DNA of 64,000 nucleotides, from positions 186,001 to 250,000 of the forward strand of contig WHVY01000006.1 of the NCBI GenBank assembly GCA_022266195.1, given 5' to 3'. This document shows positions 50,801 through 63,880 of this stretch, piece after piece; position 1 is the first letter of the stretch, and each line of letters opens with the position of its first letter. This stretch comes from Tetranychus cinnabarinus. Its lineage: Eukaryota > Arthropoda > Arachnida > Trombidiformes > Tetranychidae. The position numbers and the translations under genes were made by a program. The notes beneath the pieces are model-generated. The model saw nothing but the letters and a program-made list of their open reading frames with translations, was not told the origin of the DNA and ran no database searches.

Positions 50801-53270
50801 TTAATGATCAATGAAACAAACCAATGAGATGGTTTTGTTTCAAGTTGATTCTTTGGTGGAGGTATTAATGTTATTTGATTGTCACTGCCAGTTAGAAGTG
50901 AGATAATCAGTTACACCGAGAATTTACAATCAGTCAATCAGTCAATTATCTTGCTTACTTTAAAGATGAAATATTACTATGAGTTATCAACAGAATCAAT
51001 TGCAACCAATTCAACTTTCATTTCATTAGAAGGATTGGCTGGAAAATAGCGTTTAATTCATTTTTTCACCCAAATCTGCTTCAATATTTTATCATCCATG
51101 AATCAACCTTATCAACTATTATGATTACATGAGGTTGAACAATAATATTTGTCAAATAAGATATTCAAGAGTAAAACCATCTTAAGCATATTAACAAAGG
51201 AACCAGAATCTGGTTATCACAGCATTTAAGTTAGGATTTTTAGAATTGAGAAAAAATTAAAAATCTTTTTGGGTAAAAGGTAAATCTGGTCAATTTTAGG
51301 TTGAATTATATCTTGATTGGGTTGTTTTTTGGTATCAATTTGATGTCAACATTGTTGCTGTTCAGCATTATTGTTTAATTAATTGGTTTATTGGTTAAGA
51401 TTAATCAAGTAATCGAGATTTTGTCTGATCAGTTGAATTGATTTGAGAGTTTTGATTGTAACAATATAAAAACATTGCAATAAAATTGATTGAAGTTTCC
51501 TCATGTTGATAAATAATGGGTTGACTAGAGTAAATTTGATTGAAATTATCTGATATAATCAGTGTATCAATATGTTTTAAGACCGTTATTAGATCAACTA
51601 ATAAAACTGTTTTATTTATTAAGAGACTTCACTCAACATGATAAGGGTAAAAATAGGCAATTTGATGATATTTTCATTTTGTAAGAATCTTAAAACCTAA
51701 AAATGTAAACATTACACTTAAATATTGAACACTTAATTTGTTATCGACCATTTTGACCTGTCTTCAATTACCTTGATCTATTGGTATCTTGTTGATCGTC
51801 ATTTATCAATTATCGATCTATCGATAGCTTTATTGTGTTCGCAATACTTGATTTGATTGAGCGATTGACCCTAAAAAAGAGTCAAGTAATGAGGAGAAAC
51901 AGCGACATCAGTGAGATAACTTTACCGATGGTGAAGAAAGATAAAGCTACTGTCTTGTTTTTATATCAAATTATTTTGTTGTTAATTGTATTATATCTTT
52001 ATTATCTTTGTTAATTCCCTGGAAATATGTCGATTTGAATCAATGCCAACAAGATTAAATAGCTGGAAAGATAATCACGCAGGCTAAGGTGCTAACAAAA
52101 TGAGTTACAAACAAGGAAAACTGAGGTAAAAAGCTGATTCACAGAGGGAGACAAATCCAAGTGTTTGTTAACTTGTAAACAGCTCAAACAGATATGTGAC
52201 AATCAATTGGTACGCAATCAATAATTTGTAACATGGAAGCAGATTCACTCGTTGCCATATTTTTCACGATTAGCTGTTCAGTCAATAACTGGGGAATCTC
52301 AAGATGATGTAAACAGTCAACATTATCGTTTTTTGTTTTCATTCAACGCAATATTTATCAAACAGTTAAACAATGGAATTTCAATTACATGGAAGCCTCA
52401 CGGGTTTTAATCAACATTGGTGTGCAGATTTAATCCACGGAGTCTGGTAGATGATGGTTTTCGAATCGTCAACTGTTGAACTGTGATTTTTCAACTATCT
52501 TGGCTGGTTATCTTGGAGGAGATAATTACCTAGTCCACTTGTTACTTGCGTCTTTAAATCAGGTGAGAAACATTTTTTCTTTTATGTATTTCTGTTTAAA
52601 CTAGATTTTAATATCATAGTGCAACTCCATATTTCAAGGATTTTTATGTACTTAACCATAATCAAGATTATTTAATTGATATGCTTAATTATACAAACAC
52701 AAATCTCAAGTCATGTCCTTGCATTATTTTCCGCCTTGCTCTCCTACTAACATTTTGATTACCTATGCCGAGACTTTAGTTGTTCAAATGAATGGTATTT
52801 TTATTAATACATTCCGTATTGATCAAAAATCAATCAATAAAAGATTGACAGTTTTCTCTGTTTTAATCCGTTTCTCCACTTATACCTAATGTACATGTAT
52901 AGGCTTTCATTAATTTAATATCTATTATCTACCTCCAGCTGATTTCATATCCAAACACTGGTTCTACACGTGAAAGAGAATACCTAAATAACGATTGGCA
53001 ATGACGAGATAAATCGGACAAATAAGGTAGTGATATGAGTTGAAATTATTGTGAAGGGATTTCCTATTAGATGGTTTCCCGAAGATATCAAAATCATGCC
53101 AAAGGATCGTTTGGATGCGTGATAAAAGAGCCCCCAGCTGATTGTATTTCCATAGAAAAGTGATCCAAAACGGGTTCTTTCGTTAAACCCAATCGTAAAA
53201 TAGAGTAGTCAACAGTAAAACAGTAGATTTATTGGAAAACTGACTTTACATCTTTCCTCTGCTTGTTTTC
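47881..53270. other. Gene-poor intergenic region (5.4 kb)
   Basis: Open frames are short, with no recognisable protein. Simple repeats occur at about 48187-48205 (GAT) and 48521-48539 (ATT). A pyrimidine-poor segment near 52500-52560 ends in AATCAG followed by GTGAGA, a possible donor of an untranslated first exon for GPD1; this is only a guess. No transposon ends were identified. Confidence 0.5.
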
Positions 53271-53278
53271 ATTTTCTG

Positions 53279-53325
53279 GTTCTCACTCTCTCTCACTCTT
53301 TCTCTTCTTTTCTTTGCATTCTTTT
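53279..53325 (+). repeat. CT-rich tract upstream of GPD1
   Basis: CTCT/CTTT units about 170 bp before the ATG, the complement of the GA tracts seen upstream of other genes here. It may be a GAGA-type promoter element or 5' UTR. Confidence 0.55.
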
Positions 53326-53492
53326 GCCTTCTCTGCCTTTTTCATCTTCCTTCAGCCAGTCTCAACTCACCTCTATTCGACTCTTTTCAGTCACCGATTT
53401 TTGTTATTACCACGATATTCATTTATACCTAATTCCATTCTTAAAGTCATCTTCTACTGTTTCATATTTTGGTTTTTTAACAGTTTTGTATC

Positions 53493-54713
53493 ATGTCTGC
53501 ACTTAAGAAAATTTGTCTTATTGGCTCCGGTAATTGGTAAGTTATCTTCTGTTCCTTCTCTATGCTATTTTTATTCATTTTAAATATTTTCTTTTCTTTT
53601 CTACCATACTTTCGTCACATTTTCCTTTATCCTTTTTTGTATCCGCTTAATAACATTTGAATTTGTTTCGTTATATTTTATTTCAATTTTTGATAATCTT
53701 TCAGGGGATCAGCCATTGCCAAAATCGTTGGGCATAATGTCACTAAATTTGATTACTTTGACAAGACTGTTAAAATGTATGTTTACGAAGAGATTGTTGA
53801 TGGTCGCAAATTAACTGAGATAATTAATACCGACCATGAAAACGTTAAATATTTGCCCGGACACAAATTACCTGAAACCATTGTTGCTGTTCCAGATGCA
53901 CTAGAAACTGCCAAAGACGCTGATGTAATCATTTTTGTCGTTCCACATCAATTTGTTGAAAGAACTTGCGCTCCACTTAAAGACAAGATTAAACCTAGTG
54001 CCATAGGTCTTAGCTTGATCAAAGGTTTTGGTGAAAAAGCTGGAGGAGGATTGGTGCTCATATCCGATTTAATCAGTGAGACACTGGGCATCAAGGTTTC
54101 TGCTCTTATGGGAGCCAATTTAGCTCATGAAGTTGCCGATGAAAAATTCTGTGAAACAACAATCGGTACTGAAGATGAAGAATCTGGTAAAATATTGAAA
54201 GATCTCTTAGATACTCCAAATTTCCGAGTAACTATTGTTCGTGATCGTTATACAGTTGAAGTTTGTGGGGCTCTTAAAAATATTGTTGGCTGTGCTGCTG
54301 GTTTTAGTGATGGCCTCAAACTCGGTGATAACTCTAAAGCTGCAGTTATAAGATTAGGGTTAAAAGAAATGATTCGTTTTGTTAAGACTTTCTATGGTGA
54401 CAATTTTGAACTATCTACTTTCTTTGAATCATGTGGTGTTGCTGATCTGATTACAACTTGTTATGGTGGTCGTAATCGCAAAATATCTGAAGCTTTTGTA
54501 ACTTCTGGTAAAACCATTGAGGAATTGGAAAAAGAATTGTTAAATGGTCAACGTCTTCAAGGACCGCAAACGGCATACGAAGTATTGAATTTGTTAGAGG
54601 CTAAAAATGTAACCGACCGATTTCCACTTTTCTATGCTGTCGCGATGATTTGCAAAGGTATTATACCTCCATCTTCGTTGATTGAGTATCTTCGCAAAGA
54701 ACCATCAGATTGA
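53493..54713 (+). CDS. Gpdh: Glycerol-3-phosphate dehydrogenase [NAD+], cytosolic
   Basis: The product interconverts dihydroxyacetone phosphate plus NADH and glycerol 3-phosphate, feeding the glycerophosphate shuttle and lipid synthesis in the cytosol. Two exons join in frame: 53493-53536 and 53705-54713, 350 residues against 349 in human GPD1. The intron splits the Trp codon of the Rossmann motif GSGNWGSAIAK (Gly 11, 13 and 16). DVIIFVVPHQF, SLIKGF and LMGANLAHEVA follow. The catalytic Lys is K206 in GALKNIVGCAAGF, and the phosphate-binding Arg and Asn are at about 271-272 in CYGGRNRKISEAF. GQRLQGPQTA is also typical. There is no mitochondrial presequence, which fits the cytosolic isozyme. 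An AATAAA lies only 20 bases after the stop, with another at 55172. Confidence 0.96.
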
Positions 54714-54732
54714 AAGCATGGAAAGATTGAGT

Positions 54733-54738
54733 AATAAA
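54733..54738 (+). terminator. AATAAA poly(A) signal of GPD1 (proximal)
   Basis: Hexamer 20 bases beyond the stop; a distal copy at 55172-55177 could give a longer 3' UTR. Confidence 0.5.
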
Positions 54739-56517
54739 TTAAAGGAAACCCAGAGAATCAAAATGTGTTCTCTTTAATTTTTGGATAAGTTCCAAGATAA
54801 AGCATACTGTGCAGAAAAATTTAAAAAGATATCTGAATGGCTATTGTCTATTTAAAGCGGAATTTTCATTCATCACTTGCATTCATCCATCTCTATCTTC
54901 GCAAAATTTTAATACTTTTCGCTCCAACGATCGAATTTCATTAACTGGATTAGTTTTTGTCCTTTCACTCCAACTTAAAATTGGTTATCGAAATCTCCTA
55001 ATTATTGTACATCCAGAGTAAATCATGTTATTGAAAATTAAGTTGCGATTTTTGCAAATGTTAGAAATATTTATTTAATGATAAATCTATTAAAATGTTT
55101 ACTTAATTGACTATAAATTACTAATATTTAATATTTAAGACCCAAATTATTGTCTAATTATAGTTCTATGCAATAAAAATAAGTAATATTTAATCTGTCC
55201 ATTTACCTCGAAAAAATCCATTGAATCATTCATTCATTCATATTTTTCATTCATCAACTTCGACCTACTGGATTAATATTGCGATCCTACCAATGACTGC
55301 TAATAACTGATGAAACAAAGAGAGAATCAAATGGCCAATTGAATGACAAAAGAAATTGACCTTGATTATATCCTTTAACTTCTCAGCAATCTATTGAAAT
55401 CTGGAATCGAAACTTTTCATCTAATTGAATTAGGGTTAAAATTAATGAGTCTCATTCAGAAAGTGAAGTCTTTCACGTGTTCAAAGCCTGTTAAAAATGT
55501 CCATTTGATGTTAATTACTCTAAAGTGGAGTTTTCTCTCAACAATTAGAAAACTGCAGAATATTGACAATCAAGAGAAACAATCAATATTATCAAACATT
55601 AATCGTTGAATTTACACCAATCATATTCCGTATCTTTATCTTTACATCAGATAATTTTCATTTTCACAATAATTTCTCAAGACACTTGAATTTCCTTGAT
55701 TTTACCAAGTCAGAATTTTGCTCGATATCACATCTGAAATATCTTTTACAGAATATTAATATAAATTTATTATAAATATAAAACGATTTACCAGCAGAAC
55801 CTAAGATTGACTATTGCCATTAAGAATCTAACTAAATTATGAAAAAATTACAGCGACCTTAATCCACCTCAGTTGTAAATTTTCACTACGAATTGCCAAC
55901 TAACAATAAAAAATAGCTGTTACATAAAGCTTTAATTTATTGGCAATTTATCAGAGAATGAAGAAGTAAAAAAAGCTAATCATGATTACTCAATGAATAA
56001 AGCTAAATTTGATTGCATCTTTATCTGCATCAATAACTATAATACCTTAAAGCTGTTTGAGAAGTGAACAATAAAAGGATTGGACATGAATTAAATAACA
56101 ATGATTTTAAAACGAATATAGAACTTGGAAAATATAAAAAAACTAAAAGGGTGATTCATTTTTCTACACAACAGGTTAATTAGCCAATAAAAACAACTAT
56201 TCAAGGCGATATAGATAATGATCCTTAATATTAATAGAAATCAGAGGGGCAGAGATTTACGACAAAATTAACTCGTAGCAACGACCCAAGTACTCGCCAA
56301 AACTTGAATTAACCTTGAATTGAATTTTCTTTACACAAGTTGAGCATGGGTTCAAATTTGCCTTTGGCATAGTTTCCCTAGACAAAGAAGTAGCCGACCT
56401 TGGTTCCAGCGATGGTTATTATTAATTGAATAAAATTTGATAGATCAAATAATATTATCAACGAGATGTGAATTTTTAATAAATACGCGCAATCAGCAAA
56501 AAAATTGGTCAACTTAT
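54739..56517. other. 3' intergenic region between GPD1 and the MCRIP homologue
   Basis: About 1.8 kb between convergent stops. No credible coding on either strand; AT-rich with runs of TATTTAAT. It probably contains both 3' UTRs. Confidence 0.5.
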
Positions 56518-58341
56518 TTAGGGAGATTCATAGTCGGGTAATGGGTTGATGGTGAGGAATGTTTTGGTGGAAGATCCTTTGTCCCCAAAATGTCTCGATT
56601 CCCGATCTCTCCATCTCTAGGTGACAAACAATTGAGAGTATTATTAACATTATTGCATTTGAGACTTACCAAGCAGTTCTTACTTGGTGAGTGGTGAGAA
56701 ATATTTTCACTGTGTTTATAGTAAGCAACTCTTGGAAGTCTTTTACTAGATACTGGAATGGTCGAATGAAGTTGGGCATCGCTTTCATATTGCCTCATCA
56801 CGCCTTCCCAATCTAAAATTTATAGTAAAAGAAAAAAAAAGTATTTATTATTTTGAGGCTTAAAAGAAAAAAATAGAGCATAAAAAATAATATAAGATTT
56901 AGCATGAAAATAAGCTCAATGAAAACAAAAGTCCAAGCTAAATAGATCTCAATTCTTATTCGGTCCCTGCAAAAAGGTTTGTTTTTCACTCAAATTAAAA
57001 AGAATTAAAAAAATATAAATTGCTACATAACTCAGTGATACATATCAATAGTTGTCTATTTTTATATAAAGCAAACTAAGAAAAGCAGAATATGCAATGT
57101 GATAAACAAACAAGTATGCTGACCGAATTCAGAAATTTTGACGTTTTACCAGCCTTTCAAATAAACATGTAAAATGAAGATAGAGCACATCATATTTTGA
57201 TAATGCTAATATGAAGCAAGCTATTTCGAAATATTCTCATAGTCAATTTACAGGTAAATTTGAAATAATTATTAGCCTAGATGAACTAAATCAATTTCAC
57301 ACCTACATCTAATCAATAGAACTGAAAAAACTACCAAATTTTCAATCTATGATAAAAAATGATCTAGGATGGCAACACAGTCAGATGGAAAGAGATGCAA
57401 AAGTTGGATTATTTGAATCGACTAAAGCTGTCAAGATATCAAGCTAAAAATTTAGCATCGAAATTCAGCTTGATGCTTAATCGACTTTGCCTAGTTTCGG
57501 TGATAGCACATACCAAAAAAAATTTTAGATTAATAATAAGAGGCTTTTAAACTTAGGATCACTGAAAAGAGATGCAAGTAACAAATCAAAGCTGGATAAA
57601 ATCGGCCAAACATCATATGACAATTGCATATAGAGAAGGATCATAAGCATGAGAATGACATAATCTGATCAAACAAAAATAAAAATACTGATGAATTGAT
57701 AGATGATTTTGAGTGTTCATGATCATTTTGTAACATACTTCCATGGATATAACTGATCATTTCCTGGTGCTGCGGACTGATAATTCTTGATTCCCGTGGG
57801 TAGTGGTGGTGATGATAAGTTTTTTTACCGGAAGATGAATTATGATAAACATGCCGTGTGGAGCTTTAAACGTGACAAAAAGGGAGGAGAGAGAAGAAAC
57901 AAGCGTGACATTAGTGGAATGATGACAAACCGATAATTTGGTTCACACAGAGCAAAAACGCAAAAATAAGATTTGCCGGTCATCGACAAGAAAGAAATCC
58001 ACGAATCTTACCTAATATCATTAATGGGATAATTTTCACGGCGATTTTTCATATTGCCGCGATTCTCAAAAGCATCCATCCTAGGAGGCAGACCTGAGAT
58101 GGTAAAAAATAAAACAAAAAAAAATTGTAGATGAAATGTAAATAGCGTTTTAACATTTGAGATGCCTATGTTTTGACTAGAACTTCAATTTCGCAAAAAC
58201 AATTTTCAGACAGCAAATTTTCAACGAACTAGTCATAAATAAATAATAATTGTGACAAACATCAACTAAGAAAAAATACTTACTTCGCCGAGATTTAACT
58301 AAAACCTTATTAGTAGTTGGTCCTTTAGATAGCGAGTACAT
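56518..58341 (-). CDS. MCRIP/FAM195 family protein
   Basis: Five small exons join in frame to 168 residues: 58341-58284, 58093-58012, 57863-57739, 56812-56670 and 56616-56518 (TAA). The N-terminus MYSLSKGP with a basic patch (VKSRR) resembles the MYTITKGP start of vertebrate MCRIP2. The core (ISPQHQEMISYIHGS, then WEGVMRQYE) matches the family's AHEENVRF..EAW..V block, and the C-terminal KTFLTINPLPDY matches its final F.PIDL segment. Vertebrate MCRIP1 binds the CtBP corepressor under ERK control, and MCRIP proteins also associate with Ataxin-2 and stress granules. A His/Ser-rich linker (YHHHHYPRES) is extra. The last intron is only 53 bp; leaving it in gives another open C-terminus ending at 56514. 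The acceptor of exon 3 (TTTAAAG) is weak. The gene is head to head with stromalin. Confidence 0.75.
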
Positions 58342-58806
58342 GATGGTTCACTTGGTGGTGGAACAGGTACCAAAACAATAGTTTACAATAAGAATAGGTA
58401 TGATGGACAGTGTTATTAAATTTTATAACAAAAAATATAAATTATTGAGCAATTGTTTCAATTTTTATTAAAGATTTAAAAATGGATAGCAAAAGACAGA
58501 AGAAAGAGCGATTACAGTTCTTGTGTATTTTTGTATAGATTTGCTGAAAAATACGCAAAAAAAGACTGATTTCATTCAGAAAGAAAGAAAGAGACAAAAG
58601 GGAGAAAGAGAGAGAGAGTTGTATCTTGGAATGAGTATAGAGGACTTCTGATCCAAGATAGGATCCTCCCAAGTTTGAGTCAATCTACTTCCCGCCGATG
58701 TCTTTATCTTGCTATCTTTTCTGATTGTCTTTGTTTTTATTTATTTTTAATTTAATTTTATCCTTACTATCTTACTATAGTTATTATTTTGTGACAATTT
58801 GCTGAC
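58342..58806. promoter_or_regulatory. Divergent promoter region of MCRIP homologue and stromalin
   Basis: The two ATGs are 465 bp apart on opposite strands, so both promoters lie here. A GAAA/GA tract covers 58579-58618. No TATA box at a set distance was identified. A shared, housekeeping-type promoter is inferred from spacing alone. Confidence 0.5.
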
Positions 58807-61800
58807 ATGGTTCGCAAAGCTCGAGGTAAAGAAGCTGTTCAACCTGGGGAATCAGTGCCTTTACCTGGACCAACAGGGTTACCTAGCACAGCTGCCCATG
58901 TTATTGATGATTCTCTTGATGGGTCAATGTTAAGTGCTGGTGATGAAGGTAATTCGTTATTTTCCAGTGTCAAAAAGGGTCGTGCAGCATTGCAGGTAAG
59001 AATTAAATCTTTAAATATGAACCTAATTAACTATAGCTTCATTCATCTTTTCTAATCACTTGTTATTTACCTACTTCCATTCATTAGTCTGTTGTTGATG
59101 AATGGATTGAGTCTTATCGCCAGGATAGGGATGCTGCAACTCTCGAGTTGTTACAATTCTTTATCCTTGCTTCTGGTTGTAAAGGAAAAATTACTGCTAA
59201 AATGAAGGAGACTATGGACAATGCAAGAATAATTAGAGAATTAGTTGAAGAATTTGATGATCAAGCTGGAGGAGACTATCCAATAATCACTAATGGACCC
59301 CAATGGAAGAAATTCAGAGCCAATTTTTGTGAATTTGTCCATACACTGATTCGCCAGTGTCAATACAGTATTATTTACGATCAATACCTGATGGAAAGTA
59401 TGATCTCATTTCTGATTACATTGTCGGACTCTCAAGTCCGAGCTTTCCGACACACCGCAACTTTAGCAGCTATGAAACTTATGACAGCTCTTGTTGATGT
59501 AGCTCTTACTTTAAGTATCAACATCGACAATACCCAACGACAACTAGATAAAGCTCGCCAAGAAAGATCAAGGGGAGATAGACTGGATAATCTAGTCCTT
59601 AAGCGTCAAGAGCTTGATGACAATATGGAGGATATTAAAACGATGCTTGGTTACTTGTTCAAATCAATCTTTGTCCACAGGTATCGGGATATCATTCCAG
59701 AGATAAGAGCCTTATGCATGTATGAAATAGGTACATGGATGAAGAGATTCCCCAATTATTTTCTTGATGATTCTTTCCTTAAGTATGTTGGTTGGACATT
59801 GCATGATAAAGTTGGTGATGTAAGGCTTAAATGCTTACAATCTCTACTTCCTCTATATGAAACTGAAGAAATCGCTCGCAAAATGGAGCTGTTTACAAAC
59901 AAATTCAAAGAACGAATTGTTGCCATGACACTGGACAAAGAGTACGAGGTTGCCGTTCAAGCTATCAAATTGATAATCAGTATACATAAATACCACCGAG
60001 AAGTGTTGACGGATAAAGATTGTGAACATGTTTATGAATTGGTCTATGCGACTCACCGTGGAGTTGCTCAAGCTGCTGGAGAGTTTTTAAATGAAAAACT
60101 ATTCCAAGTAGACGAAGAAGCTACTTCAAACTTGTGTTCTCGAAGAGGTAAAAAACGTTCAGTTCACACCCCACTGATACGTGATTTGATTACATTCTTC
60201 ATTGAGAGTGAACTTCATGAACACGGTGCATATTTAGTCGACAGTTTAATTGAAAGTCACCCAATGATGAAAGACTGGGAATGTATGACCGATTTGCTCT
60301 TAGAAGAACCTGGTCCAGAAGAAGAAGCTTTAGATGATCGACAAGAGACAAGTTTGATTGAACTGATGGTGTGTGCAATAAAACAAGCTGCCACTGGAGA
60401 ATACCCTATCGGAAGAGGTCCAGTACGTAAACAAATATCCACTAAAGAAGCCAAACAGGTTGCTGATGACAAGAATCGTATTTCCGAGCATTTCATTGCT
60501 TCACTTCCTCTCCTTCTTGACAAGTATAAGACTGATCCTGAAAAGATAGCTAATCTCATGACTATTCCTCAATATTTTGAGTTGAGCTATTATTCACAAA
60601 ACAATGATCAACTTGAATCTTTACTTCGTTTGGTTAATGTTTTGGTTGAAATTCATTCTGATTCAGAGGTCTTGGAAGCTTGTGCTAAAGCTTATGAATA
60701 TTTATACGATGAAAATTTCACCTTCAAAAGAGAGGTTTGGGTATCTAAAAGCTCATTGCTAGATACTCTAGTCTTGAAAAAGCACAAAGATGCTGTTGAA
60801 GCATATTCAGAACGTCCTAATGGTCGTGATGAGAGAGAAGCAGTTGTAATGATTCTTAAAAAGATTGCTGCTTTTATATCTTGCCACGACATGAGCTCAT
60901 ATGAAATGTGGGACACTGTTTTCGAACGGTGGATCCGTGGTGCTGGCTCTGAAAATGCTGATAATGTTCCCGAAGATGCCATAAAATATTCTATCAGTAT
61001 TTGTTATTATGCTTTGATATGGGAACTTCATGCTCTTTCTGAAGCTAGAAATCAAGGACCAGTTGAACATTACACTCGTAATCGTTTGATAGAATTTATT
61101 GCTGAATTGCGAGACACATTGAGCCATCCTAATGAAGACATAGCCCAAGAAGTACGTATCTTATCTAACTGAATCTTTTGACATTTAGTGCTATTTTTTC
61201 ATTTATTTATTAAAATTTCTTCTATCCACAGGCCTACTTCAGTATTTGTGATTTGTTACTGATGTTTGATCATCAACTCGAAAACGATTCACCAGCTGTA
61301 GCACAATTGGTTTACCGACCTAATAATACTCTCATCAAACAATTGGAATCTTTCATTGTTGAGCGAGTATTCGTTCATGATGAAGAATCTGAAGGTAAAC
61401 TTTTTATTTCTCATTCTTAACTAAAATTGAAATTAAACGTGTTATTCCTTCTTCAAATTTAGATGAACCTGGAATACAAAACTCTGTTGAGAAGTTGCAC
61501 AAGAAAAGACATTTACTGGCTGGATATTGTAAATTAATTATTTATAATGTAATTCCTATGCGACATGCTATTTGTGTCATTCGTCATTATGTCAAAGTAA
61601 GTTTGATTTTAATTAATCAATGATAATTATTTATATATTTAATTGTGTATTTAATTCTAATTTACAGTTCTTTAATGATTTCGGAGACATTATCAAAACA
61701 ACACTTGGTAAACTTAGGGAAATGAATAAAGTTATTTGTGCCAAAACTATGGCTAGTGCTTTGATTCAAGTTTTCAAGGAATTGCAGGTTGAATCGCACC

Positions 61801-62450
61801 AAAATCCTAATGCATTTACAAAACAAGATGAAAACTTCTTGGCTCTGAAAGAGTTAGCCAAAAGATTTGCTTTGTCATTCGGTTTAGATAACCAAAAGAA
61901 TCGTGACGCTGTTGCATCCCTACATCGAGAAGGAATCCATTTCAGTTTTGATAAACTGGATAATCCTATTGATCCTCTTGGTCCTCCGCCTAATTTACCT
62001 TTCCTTGAAATTCTCAGTGAATTTTCAAACAAGCTTATCAAACAGGATAAAAAGACTGTGTATGTATTTGAAATTCACATTATCCAGTGACAATTTTCAT
62101 CATCTTTTATTGAATTTTTTCTCATCCCTCTTACAGCCTCAGCTATTTGGACAAATGTGTTCAAAGTGCGTTACCTGGTATTCATAACGATGAATGGCAA
62201 CCTTTGATGAGCTATCGAAGTAGCTTAATTCAACACAATGAATTTGATCTTCCTCTCAATCGGGCCCCTGGCCGTCAGTACCGAGGCCGGAAAAGAAATC
62301 GTGATGATAATGGTAATATACTTTTATTTAATGTTTGTTAACTTTGACCGCTAATCTTTTCAATTTATCCACTTGATTCTAGATGAAGAAGGTGCTGAAG
62401 AAGACCAAGTTGAGCATGAATCCGAAGCCGGATCTGAAATCGCTGAATGA
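58807..62450 (+). CDS. SA: Cohesin subunit SA (stromalin, STAG/Scc3)
   Basis: The product is the HEAT-repeat subunit of cohesin that binds the kleisin RAD21 and DNA, needed for sister-chromatid cohesion and loop formation in the nucleus. Seven exons join in frame to 1,061 residues: 58807-58995, 59088-61151, 61232-61394, 61463-61596, 61668-62059, 62137-62312 and 62383-62450 (TGA). The N-terminal ~63 residues are unstructured. The STAG domain spans about 145-255 (FCEFVHTLIRQCQYSIIYD, VRAFRHTATLAAM). The stromalin conservative domain follows at about 266-350 (VHRYRDIIPEIRALCMYEIG, YVGWTLHDKVGDVRLKCLQ). The C-terminal part shows FFNDFGDIIKTTLGKLRE and WQPLMSYRSSL, then a basic patch (RGRKRNRDD) and an acidic tail. 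The length is slightly below Drosophila SA and well below vertebrate STAG1/2, whose C-terminal tails are longer. It shares its upstream region with the MCRIP homologue. Confidence 0.96.
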
Positions 62451-63047
62451 ATATCTTGAATTATCCACTTTCACGTGTACAAAATCTTTCCAAATTCATC
62501 CATCACCATATTTCTCATCATTTCGCATTTTACCAATTTAATATATTTTAATTATTATTTCTGTACTTTATTCGAACCTTGATCTTTTATTTTATATTAA
62601 TTCAACATTCATATATACCGTGTCATTTTTAATCGTGACTGTTTATATGATGTCAAATAATTGTTCATTTGATGTCAGAAATTTCATCAATTGATTGAGA
62701 TTATCTATTGAACTATGTAAACTTTAAAAGACTCACAAGATATTCAGTTAATTTTGACTTATTTAGGTCATTTTCATGGACATGGTAAGCTACAGAATAT
62801 CGTACTGAGATTTTTAACCATTTTTTAGAGTTTTACATTGTATTATCACCCTGGTCATTGATCATTAAAGATAATCATTGTATACAATATTTTGTCTTAC
62901 ATATTTTGATTTTCGCTCATTTTTAACGAAATTAAACATTCAAGTTTTTTACCCATGAGAAGCAACTATGAAGTTGATAAATTGTTTATAGATATAAGTT
63001 TATCTAATTCAAATGTTTGATTAATTACTGGTTACCTTCAACATAGT
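62451..63047. other. 3' region of stromalin, no coding
   Basis: AT-rich DNA without a credible frame; it contains the 3' UTR of stromalin. No canonical AATAAA was found close to the stop. Confidence 0.45.
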
Positions 63048-63212
63048 GGTTTAATTGTAAAAAACGATGTAACAATAGTTGAAAGAAGACGTAACTAGCC
63101 ACTGATTTCGAACAGATTTTGGCGAATGGAAATAAAGATACATTCAAAGATAAATGGAAAAATCTTAGTCCTTTATTGTAATACATTATTGCAATGGACT
63201 CTTGTATTCTCC
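63048..63212. repeat. Dispersed repeat, copy A (contiguous)
   Basis: About 165 bp. Its left part (for example AAATAAAGATACATTCAAAG) recurs at 63466-63581 and its right part (TAGTCCTTTATTGTAATACA) at 63833-63880, in the same order and orientation. Confidence 0.6.
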
Positions 63213-63465
63213 TTTTTATTATATTAACAGGAATAATAGTTTTGTTGGTTGAGTTAAACACCAATGAAAGACGATTGAATGAATCAACAAGTTAAATTGT
63301 TACAATAGATAACACAGCCCTGAACAAATACATATTTCAACTGGAAAACAGAATCTAATTATAAATGGATCTTTGATCACTAAAACATTGCATCCAACAA
63401 ATTTGATATGCTTTAAAATTAGTATTTTGAAAAAGGAACACTGAAAAAATCAATAACAAGATATC

Positions 63466-63581
63466 GGTTAAATGTAAATAACGATGCAAGAACAATGGAA
63501 AGAAGACTGAACTAGCCACTTATTTTGAACAGATCTTGGCAAATGAAAATAAAGATACATTCAAAGATAAAATGGAGAAAT
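63466..63581. repeat. Dispersed repeat, copy B left part
   Basis: Direct, diverged copy of 63048-63160, sharing AAAGAAGAC, AACTAGCCACT and AAATAAAGATACATTCAAAG. Confidence 0.6.
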
Positions 63582-63832
63582 GAAAACGAAAAATCTATTC
63601 TCAAAAGAATTGAGTTGCGTTATTAATCAAAAGACAAAAACTGTCTAAGGACAGTTGATCAAAAATCAAGGGAAAAATTAATTTAAAATTAACTAAATCA
63701 CAGTCTCTTATGAACATTGGTCTCATAGCTATTCCCTCCCTTGCCATTTCTTAGTTAGTGTGAATGATAGACAACAATTGGTCTTGGTTTTGTGTTTGTG
63801 TTTTGAATTTCAGGCCAACTCAATTGTCCTTA

Positions 63833-63880
63833 TAGTCCTTTATTGTAATACAATATTTGCGGTGGACTCTTGTGTTCTCT
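63833..63880. repeat. Dispersed repeat, copy B right part
   Basis: Copy of 63166-63212, sharing TAGTCCTTTATTGTAATACA and GGACTCTTGT. About 250 bp separate it from the left part; in copy A the two are adjacent. Confidence 0.6.
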
